Below are positions 8,204 to 16,516 of a DNA stretch of 41,760 nt, piece after piece. Position 1 is the first letter of the stretch. Every line of letters starts with the position of its first letter. Below the pieces are notes generated by a model. The model was not told the DNA's origin. It ran no database searches and was given only the letters and a program-made list of their open reading frames with translations. The DNA comes from a virus: positions 1-41,760 of IMG/VR virus record IMGVR_UViG_3300006916_000102. The stretch is one strand, 5' to 3'. The position numbers and the translations under genes were made by a program.

Positions 8204-9493
8204 TTATACAGAAAGGTTACCTGTTATTGAAATTTTGTTAACTGCACCAGCAAGAGTAGCTGTAAAATTAACACCAGAAAATAGTCTAGCTAATCTATCA
8301 GCTGAAGCAATTGAAGAAACATCAGGAACAGTAATAGTATATTGACCAACGCCATCAGCATCAGCAGCAATTAAACCATTTTCAACACCTTGATCTAATA
8401 TTTCTCTAATTTTATTTTCGATAATATCACCACCAGCATCAGTATAAGGAATTTTTTCAACATTAATTAATGTTGAATATAAATTTTCTTGAAGTCTTGC
8501 TTGTAACCAATCAGCTCCGCGAATAACATCGATATACTCACCAGAAGCAACATAACCTAATCTTGTAATACTTTGACTAGCAAAATTTTCATAAGTGTTT
8601 CCTTTGTTTATAAATACAGCTGAAGATTGAGAAGATATTAAATCATCTGGTAAAATTCCAACTAAGTTTTTAAAGGCCCAGTTAGATGAACCTGGAACAG
8701 TTGGTAACATTCTTCCAAGCCAAGCAGCATCAGCAAAATAATTTGCAGTATCACCATTATAAATGGTGGCTGTTCTGTCATAAGACAAAGCATTTAATTG
8801 ATATAAAATACTTCCGGTATCAGCTGAATCTAAGTTATCAGCATCAGAAGATCTTGCAAGAAAGAATCTTTTTAATGATTCAATTTTTCCTGCAGCACTT
8901 AAAATATCGGCTTCAACAGCAGAAGTAATTGCTAAAGCATACCAAGTAGAATTGAAATTGTAGCAATATTGAATTGCATTTGCCCAAGTTTCACTTAAAA
9001 CATAAGTTCCTGAACCGGTTGCAGGAGTTGCTGAAGGGGTAGAAGCAGCTGTAAATCTAATATTATCATCATCAATAACATCAGTAATTGTAAATGTTCC
9101 ATTATATTCAGCTTGATCAAATCCTAAAGTAGTTATTGACGCACCAACTTCAGCTTCAATACCAATACCGGCTAATTCTATATTAACAATATCACCTGAT
9201 GGATTAGTTGCTTCAGTGATTGCAGTAGAAGCTTTAACAACTTTTTTACCAATCATTATTGCAGCCGGAGTTTTTTCTTGTGAGAAGGCTGCTGTAGCCA
9301 TTTTATATTCTGGATCAGTAGAAGCAAAATCAACTGCAACTTCTGTCATATTAGCATAACTTTTAACTCTTGTATTTGCACCTAATTTCATTGACTCACC
9401 TAAAAACATAGGAGTTCCGAATCCGGCTTGAGTAATTGTTTTTGTTGAAAGACTAATTGAAATATCAATTATCTGATCTAATTTATTTGACAT
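8204..9493 (-). CDS. contractile tail sheath protein (DUF3383-like)
   Basis: A 429-residue protein that marks the phage as a myovirus. It shows the DUF3383 features: an early I-S-L-S segment, QAGFGTPMFLGE near residues 22-34, repeated strands in an inserted surface domain (about 100-165), and a C-terminal Gly/Ala-rich strand region ending in ISITGNLSV, which in sheaths makes the handshake with the next subunit. It is shorter than T4 gp18 but normal for DUF3383. It precedes the tube gene, as expected. Confidence 0.9.
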   Translation of the reverse strand: MSNKLDQIIDISISLSTKTITQAGFGTPMFLGESMKLGANTRVKSYANMTEVAVDFASTDPEYKMATAAFSQEKTPAAIMIGKKVVKASTAITEATNPSGDIVNIELAGIGIEAEVGASITTLGFDQAEYNGTFTITDVIDDDNIRFTAASTPSATPATGSGTYVLSETWANAIQYCYNFNSTWYALAITSAVEADILSAAGKIESLKRFFLARSSDADNLDSADTGSILYQLNALSYDRTATIYNGDTANYFADAAWLGRMLPTVPGSSNWAFKNLVGILPDDLISSQSSAVFINKGNTYENFASQSITRLGYVASGEYIDVIRGADWLQARLQENLYSTLINVEKIPYTDAGGDIIENKIREILDQGVENGLIAADADGVGQYTITVPDVSSIASADRLARLFSGVNFTATLAGAVNKISITGNLSV

Positions 9494-9523
9494 ATTTTGT
9501 TTTTATTTAAAAATTATTAAAAA

Positions 9524-10069
9524 TTATTCTGCCACCGTTATATTAATGGCAAAAGGATCTTCGACTTGATCACCATCGACCTCGCCTGCAATCCCAATAC
9601 TTGTAACTGCTGCAACAGCATCTTCTGTAGCAGAAGAATAATTTTTAGAAATTCTAAAAACCATTTCAGCACTTGACCTTGATTCAAAACTATTATTAAT
9701 AATAGTTGTAATATCAACTGGTTCACTTTCTAATCCAACGTATGCTACTTTATTTTGACACAATAATTCTAAATTGGAATATAAATTTAACTTATCTACT
9801 AAATTAAGTAAAATTTCTAGTGACGTTTCACTAACAGCAATTAAAGATAAAAGAACTTCACGATCTCCTTGAGTTGTTGCAACTTCATCACCATCAGGCT
9901 TAGACTCATAGTCGGTAGCACCTAAGACTCTTATTGATGATATTTTTAATACAATATAATCACCATTTGGAGTAGGAGCATTCTGATCACCCCAAATAAC
10001 AGCCTTTGTTGTTAAAGTATTTATAATTGTTGCTAAAGCTGTTTTTAATCCTAAAGTATTTATACTCAT
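9524..10069 (-). CDS. neck/tail terminator protein (LIC_12616-like)
   Basis: A 181-residue protein between the head-closure gene and the sheath gene. The early AVIWGDQNAPTPNGDYIVLKI segment, with a P-x-P and a short beta hairpin, and the following E-V-L-L-S-L-I pattern are typical of the phage neck terminator group. Such proteins cap the finished tail and dock it to the head. There are no catalytic motifs. The assignment depends on this N-terminal pattern and on gene order. Confidence 0.7.
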   Translation of the reverse strand: MSINTLGLKTALATIINTLTTKAVIWGDQNAPTPNGDYIVLKISSIRVLGATDYESKPDGDEVATTQGDREVLLSLIAVSETSLEILLNLVDKLNLYSNLELLCQNKVAYVGLESEPVDITTIINNSFESRSSAEMVFRISKNYSSATEDAVAAVTSIGIAGEVDGDQVEDPFAINITVAE

Positions 10070-10072
10070 AAT

Positions 10073-10447
10073 CTAACTTGATTCAGGTGGAACACTATTA
10101 TTTGTTGTTCTTTTAGCAACAAAAACTTTATAGTGATTAATAACTTGGTTACGCCATGGATAAACTTTAATAACTTCATAATCTGAACCATCAATAGTTA
10201 CCAAATCAGCATTTACACCATTTCCTTTTTCAATACCATATAATTCAGTATCTGTAAATAATTTTATTGTTTCTTGTTCTCTTCTATTTTCTGGTAGCAA
10301 CAACATTTCACTACCTGTTAAAGGTTGAACGCTTGCGGTTATAGTAAATTCAGTATCTGGACCAGATACTTCAAAAAAACCTGAGGCATTATAACTTCCT
10401 GAGGCTCTTCTTTTTACTGTCAATGTATGTTTCCTAAAGCTGCTCAT
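10073..10447 (-). CDS. head-tail connector/head closure protein
   Basis: A 124-residue, mainly beta protein. It starts RKHTLTVKRRASGSYNASGFF and ends with a DGSDYEVIKVYPW segment, a pattern seen in small head-closure proteins (the SPP1 gp16/HK97-like connector slot). It sits between the gp10-like and terminator genes, overlapping the former by four bases. It probably closes the portal channel after packaging. No membrane or enzyme features. Confidence 0.65.
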   Translation of the reverse strand: MSSFRKHTLTVKRRASGSYNASGFFEVSGPDTEFTITASVQPLTGSEMLLLPENRREQETIKLFTDTELYGIEKGNGVNADLVTIDGSDYEVIKVYPWRNQVINHYKVFVAKRTTNNSVPPESS

Positions 10448-10926
10448 TTTGACCTTAATTCACTTGAAATTTTTGTTCTTAATTCTCCAGTATCAATCAA
10501 AGGATTGCTAGATTTCTTTTTTCTTATAGTTGATTCAGCATTAGCAGGAGTTTTTATTTCAACTATTGTTTTTTTAACAGCTGCTTCTTGCTCTAAACCT
10601 ATTAATTTTAATTTCTTTTTAACTTGATAATCGCCATTAGAAATAGATTTAGCTATTTTAGTAAATCTCCCGGCTACTTTTTTGTAGTTTTTATTGTAAG
10701 TAGATCTTAAAAAAGATCTTTCCGGTATAACAATATTATGATTTTTACCGGCCCTATTTGTTCCAAATTCGTTTACAATTCCTTTAGTTAAAACTTGATC
10801 GCCAACACTAGCAAATAATCCTACAACAACTTTTTCAGCATCTAGGCCTATAAAAGCTTCTTTGTAATTCTTAAATCCTTTGTCAACAATTTTAACTGCC
10901 ACTTTGCATATAGAAATTAGGAACAC
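10444..10926 (-). CDS. neck/virion morphogenesis protein (HK97 gp10 or Mu gpG-like)
   Basis: A 160-residue basic protein in the neck gene cluster. The central VNEFGTNRAGKNHNIVIPERSFLRST segment contains the E-F-G-T and I-P-x-R-S-F-L-R elements typical of gp10/virion-morphogenesis proteins. The C-terminus (NPLIDTGELRTKISSELR) carries the L-I-D-T-G-x-L signature. The first eight residues overlap the preceding gene by 35 bases; a GTG at 10900-10902, giving a start (M)AVKIVDKG and an overlap of only 11 bases, is perhaps the true start. Confidence 0.75.
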   Translation of the reverse strand: MFLISICKVAVKIVDKGFKNYKEAFIGLDAEKVVVGLFASVGDQVLTKGIVNEFGTNRAGKNHNIVIPERSFLRSTYNKNYKKVAGRFTKIAKSISNGDYQVKKKLKLIGLEQEAAVKKTIVEIKTPANAESTIRKKKSSNPLIDTGELRTKISSELRSK

Positions 10927-11251
10927 GCGCTTTTATTAATCTGTTGAAGGAATCTAAATATTGAGTCGTGTTCATTTCAACATTTGGATTATTTCCTCCA
11001 CCATAACCTCTACTTAAATCACCTTCTTTTTCAGAAGTTAGAACTCCGCGAGAATTACCATCTCGATCGCTAAGCTCCAACAAATGAGCGGCATAATAAG
11101 CCACGGCCATATTATATTTACTGGTATTATCAAATAAAGTAGAATCTACTTCATCTTGAGCCATACTTATAAATCTATTTTTTTTATCCGTGGTATTATT
11201 AGCATCAATTGTCGGAGCAATGTCTGCCAACCACTCAAGAGCAGTTGTCAT
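10892..11251 (-). CDS. head-tail adaptor (DUF4054-like)
   Basis: A 119-residue helical protein. The sequence pattern (an N-terminal helix, LFDNTSKYNMAVAYYAAHLLEL, then a G-V-L-T-S-E-K-E-G-D-L-S-R-G-Y-G segment and a final NRLIKARVPNFYMQ) matches the DUF4054 adaptor family, related to HK97 gp6-type connectors. It would form the ring below the portal. It begins one base into the stop of the previous gene and is followed by other neck genes. Confidence 0.8.
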   Translation of the reverse strand: MTTALEWLADIAPTIDANNTTDKKNRFISMAQDEVDSTLFDNTSKYNMAVAYYAAHLLELSDRDGNSRGVLTSEKEGDLSRGYGGGNNPNVEMNTTQYLDSFNRLIKARVPNFYMQSGS

Positions 11252-11796
11252 TATTTTTTAGCTTCAATTAATTCAATAATTTGTTCTTTATTTTTACCTT
11301 TAGTCTCAATTTCTAAAGCTTCAGCAATTTCTACTAAAGTTTTTTTATCTTGAGCCACAAGATCGATATTTGAAAGATCAATTCCATCTTCACCAGAATC
11401 TTTTTCTGAATCATCTTCAGAAACTTTTTCTGAATCATCTTCATTAGAATCTTCATCAATATCAGCTTCACCTGCTTTAGAATCAGCTTCACCTGCTTTA
11501 GAATCAGCTTCAATTTTAGCTTTTTCTGCTTGAGCAGCAAGTTTAGCATCTTCTTCAGCTTTTTTAGCAGCTTTTTTAGCTTCTCTTTTTTCATTTTTAA
11601 TTTGAGAAGGAGTTTTTGCAGTATTTTCAGCAACTAAAACTAAACCTGAAGTTTTAACCATAGCTTCATACATAGGATGAGCTTTTATTAATTTAAATTC
11701 TTTATCAGATAATTCATTAACACCATCTTTTAAAGCAATAGTGCCTTCAGTAGTTCTAAATCTCAATAAACCTTTAGTTCTTTTCAATATTTTCAT
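11251..11796 (-). CDS. head-region protein with acidic repeats and C-terminal SAP/HeH-like helix pair
   Basis: A 181-residue protein between major capsid and adaptor genes. Residues 1-55 form a compact N-terminal part (RFRTTEGTIALKDGVNELSDKEFKLIKAHP) seen in similar short head genes. Residues 60-140 are low-complexity: a Lys/Ala/Glu helix, two copies of A-D-S-K-A-G-E, and E-D-D-S-E-K repeats. The last 35 residues (DKKTLVEIAEALEIETKGKNKEQIIELIEAKK) look like a SAP/HeH-type helix-turn-helix that can bind nucleic acid. Role unknown; a minor head or connector-associated protein is likely. Confidence 0.6.
   Translation of the reverse strand: MKILKRTKGLLRFRTTEGTIALKDGVNELSDKEFKLIKAHPMYEAMVKTSGLVLVAENTAKTPSQIKNEKREAKKAAKKAEEDAKLAAQAEKAKIEADSKAGEADSKAGEADIDEDSNEDDSEKVSEDDSEKDSGEDGIDLSNIDLVAQDKKTLVEIAEALEIETKGKNKEQIIELIEAKK
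11398..11505. repeat. in-frame tandem repeats in the acidic linker
   Basis: Within the 181-residue head-region gene a 21-base unit is repeated exactly twice near 11463-11505 (seven codons), next to a roughly 24-base unit repeated near 11398-11445 (encoding E-D-D-S-E-K). Both unit lengths are multiples of three, so copy number can change without breaking the frame. Confidence 0.7.
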
Positions 11797-11828
11797 TGGA
11801 ATACTTTTTTTAATTAATAAATATAAAA

Positions 11829-11857
11829 TAGCTAGGAGAATAATATCCTCCTAGCTA
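11829..11857 (-). terminator. rho-independent terminator/attenuator after the major capsid gene
   Basis: TAGCTAGGAG at 11829-11838 and CTCCTAGCTA at 11848-11857 form a perfect 10-bp stem with a 9-base loop. On the minus strand the stem is followed by a T-rich run (TTTTATATTTATT). It lies between the major capsid stop and the next gene. A partial terminator here would raise capsid mRNA relative to downstream neck and tail genes. Confidence 0.8.
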
Positions 11858-11867
11858 AGTCTAATTA

Positions 11868-12896
11868 TTATATACCAGTTGTATATGATAATGAATAAGG
11901 CATGAAAACTCTAGTTCCACCACATCTTGCTTCAATAATATTTTTTGTAGCAAGATTTTTAACTTGAGGAGCATGAGGCATTAATCTAATTGGAAGAACA
12001 CCTTCTAATTTTTCTTCAGATTTGTTATAAAGAACAAAACCTGATTTAGTGTTTCCAACAAAACTATTTTTCAATTGAGACATTTTCTCAACTTTCAAAC
12101 CAAATTCTTTTTCGACGTATTTTAAAATAGTCATTCCAGAATAATTGGTAGTGTCAAGAGCTTTGTTTCTAATCAAAGAATAGTTGGTATGATCAACAAG
12201 CATGTGAGTTGGTTCTTCAACACCATTACTAATATCCATCATATCATTAATTGCTTCTTCAATATCCGCAAGAATATTTGCAGCAGTTTTGGTTGACCAA
12301 GTTGTGGTTGAACCAGAACCAGTTGCAGCAGCAGCTGTTGAAGGAACGTTAGAGTTATTGAACATTCCAGTAATTCCAAAAGCAGAATCACCAAAACCTA
12401 AAAGTTTCTCTAGTTTTTGATCAACAGAACGTCTAGCAGCTAAAGCTTTATTAGTTACAACTGAATGACCAATATTTCCTAACATTCTATCGCGTCTCAT
12501 ATCTTGAACTGAATAGATATAAGAATCAGCAACAGATTTAATTTTGTTAGTGTATTGATCACCAAAAACTTCAACTGTTGGAATGTCGTCACCAAAATCA
12601 GAAATGATTTTAGCTTCGCCAGTAGAATCAAGAACATCATAAGTATCTTCTTCGGCTCCTTCTGGAATTGAAGTATTAAGCGGGATTAAACCACCGTTTA
12701 ATAATTTCAATTCAGCATAAGTAGGTCTGAAAATCTTTTGACGAATGAACTCTAAGTTTCTTGCGAAGAAAAAGCTCTCATCTTTTTTGTTCACGCCGAT
12801 AAGTTTAGCAGCATGCTCATAAGATTGAAATTCTGGTGATTGAGTATCAATTTTGAACTCTTCACCATTATCTAGTTTAAATGTTTGAATAGGCAT
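11868..12896 (-). CDS. major capsid protein (DUF2184-like, HK97 fold)
   Basis: A 342-residue protein. The early EDTYDVLDSTGEAKIISDF and the IYSVQDMRRDRMLG segment (residues about 128-142) are typical of the DUF2184 major capsid group, as is the C-terminal part ending in a conserved GGTRVFMPYSLSYTTGI. It builds the head shell. Upstream lie the cement protein and prohead protease; downstream is a strong hairpin terminator that would favour high capsid expression. Confidence 0.88.
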   Translation of the reverse strand: MPIQTFKLDNGEEFKIDTQSPEFQSYEHAAKLIGVNKKDESFFFARNLEFIRQKIFRPTYAELKLLNGGLIPLNTSIPEGAEEDTYDVLDSTGEAKIISDFGDDIPTVEVFGDQYTNKIKSVADSYIYSVQDMRRDRMLGNIGHSVVTNKALAARRSVDQKLEKLLGFGDSAFGITGMFNNSNVPSTAAAATGSGSTTTWSTKTAANILADIEEAINDMMDISNGVEEPTHMLVDHTNYSLIRNKALDTTNYSGMTILKYVEKEFGLKVEKMSQLKNSFVGNTKSGFVLYNKSEEKLEGVLPIRLMPHAPQVKNLATKNIIEARCGGTRVFMPYSLSYTTGI

Positions 12897-12923
12897 ATTT
12901 TTACTATATTTTTAAGTTATTAA

Positions 12924-13688
12924 TTACGGTTGGTTAATTTCTACTTTTGCTAAAGCAGGAGTTCCAGTTGTTCCCGCAGCAGCACTTACAAATCTAGCAG
13001 AAGAAACAGCTAAGTTTCCAGAAGAAGAGTTTGTAAATTTACCTTGGTTAGCAGAATCTGATTTGTCATTATAAACATAAACAGAATCATTAACAGCAAC
13101 TGTAGCAACAACCCATACATAAATAACGCCTTTTGTAAGAACGTTAACTGCATCATTAATTGCATATTGATCATTTCCACCAATAGAAGCTGGTTGGCCA
13201 TGTCTTAGAGCAGTAATTCCATCAAATACATCTGATGAAGTATAAACAACAGTTCCTGCAGCTTGTCCAGCTCCACCAGTTACAGTATAATCAGAAAGAG
13301 TAATGTTTGAAACAGCATTATCAATTGTGATTATAATTTCACGGCCAGTACCAGCAACAGCACTTACACCATCAAGAGCATCAATTGCAGCAATTAAAGC
13401 AGCAAAAGTTGCAGCATGAGAAGTTGCATAAACAACAGGAGTAATTGCAACGCCATTAACTGACATTGGAATTGAGTTAGAGGCTACAAAGTCTCCATCA
13501 TAAGTGATTGCAGCAGTATCTTTATAGATTGCTTTAACATCAGTTCCAGGAGTAATACCTTGAACAGCAGCTACACCAAAAGCAAGAGCTTGTTCAGCAT
13601 TTCTTGTTTTGATATTGCTATCTTCCAAAGTTGCAACTTGACCAGCTTGGCCAACGTCGTAGTAATTTTGATATTTTGTAATAGGCAT
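12924..13688 (-). CDS. capsid decoration/structural cement protein (gp24-like)
   Basis: A 254-residue protein rich in Ala, Gly, Val and Thr, with no Cys. The first 45 residues (NYYDVGQAGQVATLEDSNIKTRNAEQALAFGVAAVQG) match the start of structural cement proteins found beside DUF2184 capsids. The remainder is predicted beta-rich. It is encoded between prohead protease and capsid, where cement or decoration proteins usually are. It would stabilise the expanded head. Confidence 0.75.
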   Translation of the reverse strand: MPITKYQNYYDVGQAGQVATLEDSNIKTRNAEQALAFGVAAVQGITPGTDVKAIYKDTAAITYDGDFVASNSIPMSVNGVAITPVVYATSHAATFAALIAAIDALDGVSAVAGTGREIIITIDNAVSNITLSDYTVTGGAGQAAGTVVYTSSDVFDGITALRHGQPASIGGNDQYAINDAVNVLTKGVIYVWVVATVAVNDSVYVYNDKSDSANQGKFTNSSSGNLAVSSARFVSAAAGTTGTPALAKVEINQP

Positions 13689-13698
13689 AATTATTTAC

Positions 13699-14853
13699 TT
13701 ATTGATTGTTAGTAGATTTTTTAATTAAGTCTCTTTGTAAGTCTTGGTTGCTAATTGTAACTTCAGAATCACCAGAATCTTTTTTGTTACTTGCTACTTT
13801 AATATTAGCAGCTAATTTTGAATCTTTTCTTAAATTCAAAATAGTATCAAAGCAAGCTGAAACATATTCTTCACTTTTTTCATCAGCTTTAAATTCTGGA
13901 GAAACAGTTTGAATTACTTTAGTCTTGATTTCTGAATCAGAAAGAGAAGATAAATCTTCATCTTCTTTTAAAACTTCAGAAGCTCTTTTTTCTAAAGAAA
14001 TACGAGCTTTAACTTTTTCTGCTATTTCATCAGAATTATCTTTTTTATTTGATAATTCTTCAACTTTAGAAGTAAGAGCTAATTTTTCGCCTTCCAAAGA
14101 ATCTGCTTTACTTTTTAATTCTTTTTCAGTGTTTTTTAGATTAGAAATTTCTGTTTCAAGAGTATCAAGTCTTGAAAAGACTTCCTCTGAAACTTCAACT
14201 TCCTTTCCATCTATTTTATATTTTTTCATAATTAGATTTTCGTTATTGTTATTGAAGTTATTAAAAACACAAATAGCTTCTTGTCCATCAAGTCTAAGTT
14301 TAGCTTTGTCGCCAGCTCGTCCTTGATAAACAATGGCCAGATGATTCCCTTTTATATCCGTTTGAATATAATCATATCTTTCTCCTTTGTAAACACCTTC
14401 TTTTTTAACTAAGTTAACTTTATATCCATAACTTAGTCCGCGCTTACCAGAATTTATTTGATCAATAGTAGCTTTATCAGTTATTTTTAATTTAGTCATT
14501 AAATAACTGTCAAGCTTTTTTATTTCTTCACCAGTATAACCAACAGCTAATTCTTTAGCATTATCTGAGTTAACTTCTTGTAAAGGATGATCGTTTGTTA
14601 TTGGTAGTAATTTGAATGAGTTAATTGCATCTTCTTTAAATACTTCTTCTGGAAGTCTTAACTCTCTTTGAATTGAGCCATCAGCTCTCATATATTTGAA
14701 AACTCCGGTTCGAGTAGCAATAGCAAAGCCCTCTAGGTAACCTTCATCGGTTTTAGTTAATTTTGTATCATCTAAATGGATATTATCATATCTTGTAGCT
14801 GCTACAGTTTCAACGCTATCAGTTTTAATTTGCTCGTTTATATTTTTTGACAC
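13699..14853 (-). CDS. prohead protease-scaffold fusion (DUF2213)
   Basis: A 384-residue protein starting with GTG, three bases after the lipoprotein stop. Residues about 35-190 fit DUF2213: GYLEGFAIATRTGVFKY, LPITNDHPLQEV (His in the NDHP motif) and the RGLSYGYKVNL segment with a likely catalytic Ser. Residues about 210-300 are a long coiled coil rich in Glu, Lys and Leu, as in scaffolding proteins. The family is a self-cleaving maturation protease fused to scaffold. Its order before cement and capsid genes agrees. Confidence 0.82.
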   Translation of the reverse strand: MSKNINEQIKTDSVETVAATRYDNIHLDDTKLTKTDEGYLEGFAIATRTGVFKYMRADGSIQRELRLPEEVFKEDAINSFKLLPITNDHPLQEVNSDNAKELAVGYTGEEIKKLDSYLMTKLKITDKATIDQINSGKRGLSYGYKVNLVKKEGVYKGERYDYIQTDIKGNHLAIVYQGRAGDKAKLRLDGQEAICVFNNFNNNNENLIMKKYKIDGKEVEVSEEVFSRLDTLETEISNLKNTEKELKSKADSLEGEKLALTSKVEELSNKKDNSDEIAEKVKARISLEKRASEVLKEDEDLSSLSDSEIKTKVIQTVSPEFKADEKSEEYVSACFDTILNLRKDSKLAANIKVASNKKDSGDSEVTISNQDLQRDLIKKSTNNQ

Positions 14854-14856
14854 AAT

Positions 14857-15339
14857 CTAATTAATATCAATTTTAATTTTCCTATCTAATTCAACCTTTG
14901 AAAATAGAAAGGCGTTAAATAATGTCGTTCCTTTTCTTTCTATTACTTTTAGCGTTTTATTATCATTATATAAATTATACCTTAATACATCTTTTGCTGA
15001 AATGTAAACTATTAAATTACAATTCTTTGATCTTGCAAAATCCTTTAAGCTTTCTTCATTCACAACAAATAATTCATCAGTAGAAAATTTAGTAATATGT
15101 GTAACTGCATATCCTTCTAAATCAACTGATAAAGCTACTAAAGTTGAAGGTATATCTTTTATCTCTTCTAATTTAATAACTTTTACTTCTGTTACTTTTT
15201 CATTAGTCTTTCTCAAAGAAAGATCTGAATCAAAAGTATTTTCTTTTAATCTTTGCTCAAAATCAACTTTGTTAGCAAAGTTGTTCATTGAAGCACAAGA
15301 AACAGTAAATAGTAAAATTACAATTGTAAATATTTTCAT
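14857..15339 (-). CDS. phage lipoprotein, likely independently expressed moron gene
   Basis: A 160-residue protein with a lipoprotein signal: Lys2, a hydrophobic stretch and Cys15 in a TVSC box. The mature part is mixed alpha/beta with no recognised family. Unlike the head genes around it, it has an extended -10 promoter just upstream (15377-15385) and a Shine-Dalgarno-like AAGGA eight bases before the ATG. It interrupts the head gene order between the Mu F-like and protease genes. Phage lipoproteins placed this way often block superinfection or alter the host surface; that role is inferred. Confidence 0.7.
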   Translation of the reverse strand: MKIFTIVILLFTVSCASMNNFANKVDFEQRLKENTFDSDLSLRKTNEKVTEVKVIKLEEIKDIPSTLVALSVDLEGYAVTHITKFSTDELFVVNEESLKDFARSKNCNLIVYISAKDVLRYNLYNDNKTLKVIERKGTTLFNAFLFSKVELDRKIKIDIN

Positions 15340-15376
15340 GATTTTATCCTTTTAAGTTTTTAAAGTACACAATTTA

Positions 15377-15385
15377 ATTATAACA
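15377..15385 (-). promoter_or_regulatory. extended -10 promoter of the lipoprotein gene
   Basis: The minus strand reads TGTTATAAT, a perfect extended -10, in the 77-bp gap before the lipoprotein gene. The -35 position is poor (TGTATT), which extended -10 promoters tolerate. The gap is larger than any other in the head block, and the gene also has an AAGGA ribosome site. Confidence 0.5.
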
Positions 15386-15416
15386 CGTTTCTATTTAAAA
15401 ATACATAAGATTTATT

Positions 15417-16277
15417 TTACTCAAACATTTCATCAGTAATTATAGGTTGAGCTGTGCATCTACATCTAATTTGAGAACCAGGGTGACCAGTTATTGATGA
15501 TGGATTATTCCAATTAAATATTTTTCCTTCATTAGCTAAATGGGTTGCACGTTCTCTTTCATCTAATGAACCTGACCACCAATATTCACCAATTCCTAAT
15601 TCTTGTTGTCTTAATTGAGCTAAATTACCGTTAAATTTATTGGTTTGATCTCTAGCAATTAATCTTGCACGCCTTTCACTAATACCAAAGTTTTTAGCAA
15701 TTTCTTCTCTTATAACCTTTGCACCATTACCTGCAGCAAGATTTCTATAAAGAGTATTTTGCATTCTATCAGCTTGTTCTACTGATAATTTAGTTATTAA
15801 TGCTGAATTTTCAGCTTGAAAAGCTTTAATTTGTGGGCCAAGATAAGGTTCAGCAATAATTGGATTTACTTGAACGGCCGAATGAACTACCTTAACAAGC
15901 TGCTCTTTATTGTAAGTTGATATTCTTTCAGCTTGATCAGCTGTTAAATTATTAACATTTGCAGAAACAATAATAGAATTTAAATCTATTGTTGTTGCTT
16001 TAACTAATTCATTTATAGTATCAACCCAACCTAAATCTAATTTTCTATTAACATTGTCGGGCCTATCTTGTTTAGCCTGACTAACTAAAAAATCTAATTC
16101 AGGATAGAGTTTATCTCTAATAGCAAAACTGAGTTTTCTATTTAAAGCAACTAATTCTTTTTCATAAGTTCTTTGAGCATTATGTGGATATAACCACTTT
16201 TTAATTCTCTTCTTAACTTTTACCTTACCACCATGGGCAATAAGAACTTGTTGTTTAAATATTGGATTTAAAGCCAT
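15417..16277 (-). CDS. head morphogenesis protein (Mu gpF/SPP1 gp7-like)
   Basis: A 286-residue protein. The C-terminal 100 residues carry the phage Mu F-like signature: SERRARLIARDQTNKFNG, then YWWSGSLDERERATHLANEGKIFNW, and a final HPGSQIRCRCTAQPII with paired Cys. The N-terminal half is helical and basic. A few copies of such proteins enter the prohead with the portal and are needed for infectious particles. It sits after the portal and Acb2-like genes, a usual place for gpF homologues. Confidence 0.85.
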   Translation of the reverse strand: MALNPIFKQQVLIAHGGKVKVKKRIKKWLYPHNAQRTYEKELVALNRKLSFAIRDKLYPELDFLVSQAKQDRPDNVNRKLDLGWVDTINELVKATTIDLNSIIVSANVNNLTADQAERISTYNKEQLVKVVHSAVQVNPIIAEPYLGPQIKAFQAENSALITKLSVEQADRMQNTLYRNLAAGNGAKVIREEIAKNFGISERRARLIARDQTNKFNGNLAQLRQQELGIGEYWWSGSLDERERATHLANEGKIFNWNNPSSITGHPGSQIRCRCTAQPIITDEMFE

Positions 16278-16285
16278 ATTTAAAA

Positions 16286-16516
16286 TTATTTATTAGTAGT
16301 TAAAGCTTTAACTGCCCACATTGCTGCTTCTTCATAAGCAGTTTGAGCTAATTTTATTAATCTAATTTTTTCTTTATCTTCTGGTAATTCTTCACCAACA
16401 TAATCTATTAAATTAATTAATTTAGCTGTATTTTGTTTAACAGTATCAATAGTTTCAACATGAGAGGGATTAAAATCAGTTCTTACACGTTGTTCGCCTA
16501 ATGTTTTATTTTTCAT
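16286..16516 (-). CDS. Acb2/Tad1-hairpin-like protein, candidate anti-CBASS nucleotide sponge
   Basis: A 76-residue protein. Its start L-G-E-Q-R-V-R-T-D-F-N-P-S (residues 6-18) and end A-Q-T-A-Y-E-E-A-A-M-W-A-V-K-A form the two-helix pattern of small phage proteins in the Acb2/Tad1 hairpin group. Characterised Acb2 proteins assemble into hexamers that bind cyclic di- and trinucleotides, silencing CBASS immunity. I chose the ATG at 16514-16516, which overlaps the portal stop by 11 bases; an upstream ATG (16558) would add 14 basic residues not seen in the family. Family membership is likely, ligand binding is not shown. Confidence 0.7.
   Translation of the reverse strand: MKNKTLGEQRVRTDFNPSHVETIDTVKQNTAKLINLIDYVGEELPEDKEKIRLIKLAQTAYEEAAMWAVKALTTNK

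Noticed and set aside
11334-11633. Second minus-strand frame (99 codons, almost all Lys and Leu) within the acidic-repeat gene.
   Set aside because: It is an alternative frame of a low-complexity Glu/Ala/Lys stretch and has no gene-like composition.
13925-14326. Open frame of 133 codons on the plus strand, rich in Ser, Phe and Leu.
   Set aside because: It mirrors the coiled-coil region of the prohead protease-scaffold gene; low complexity gives long antisense frames.
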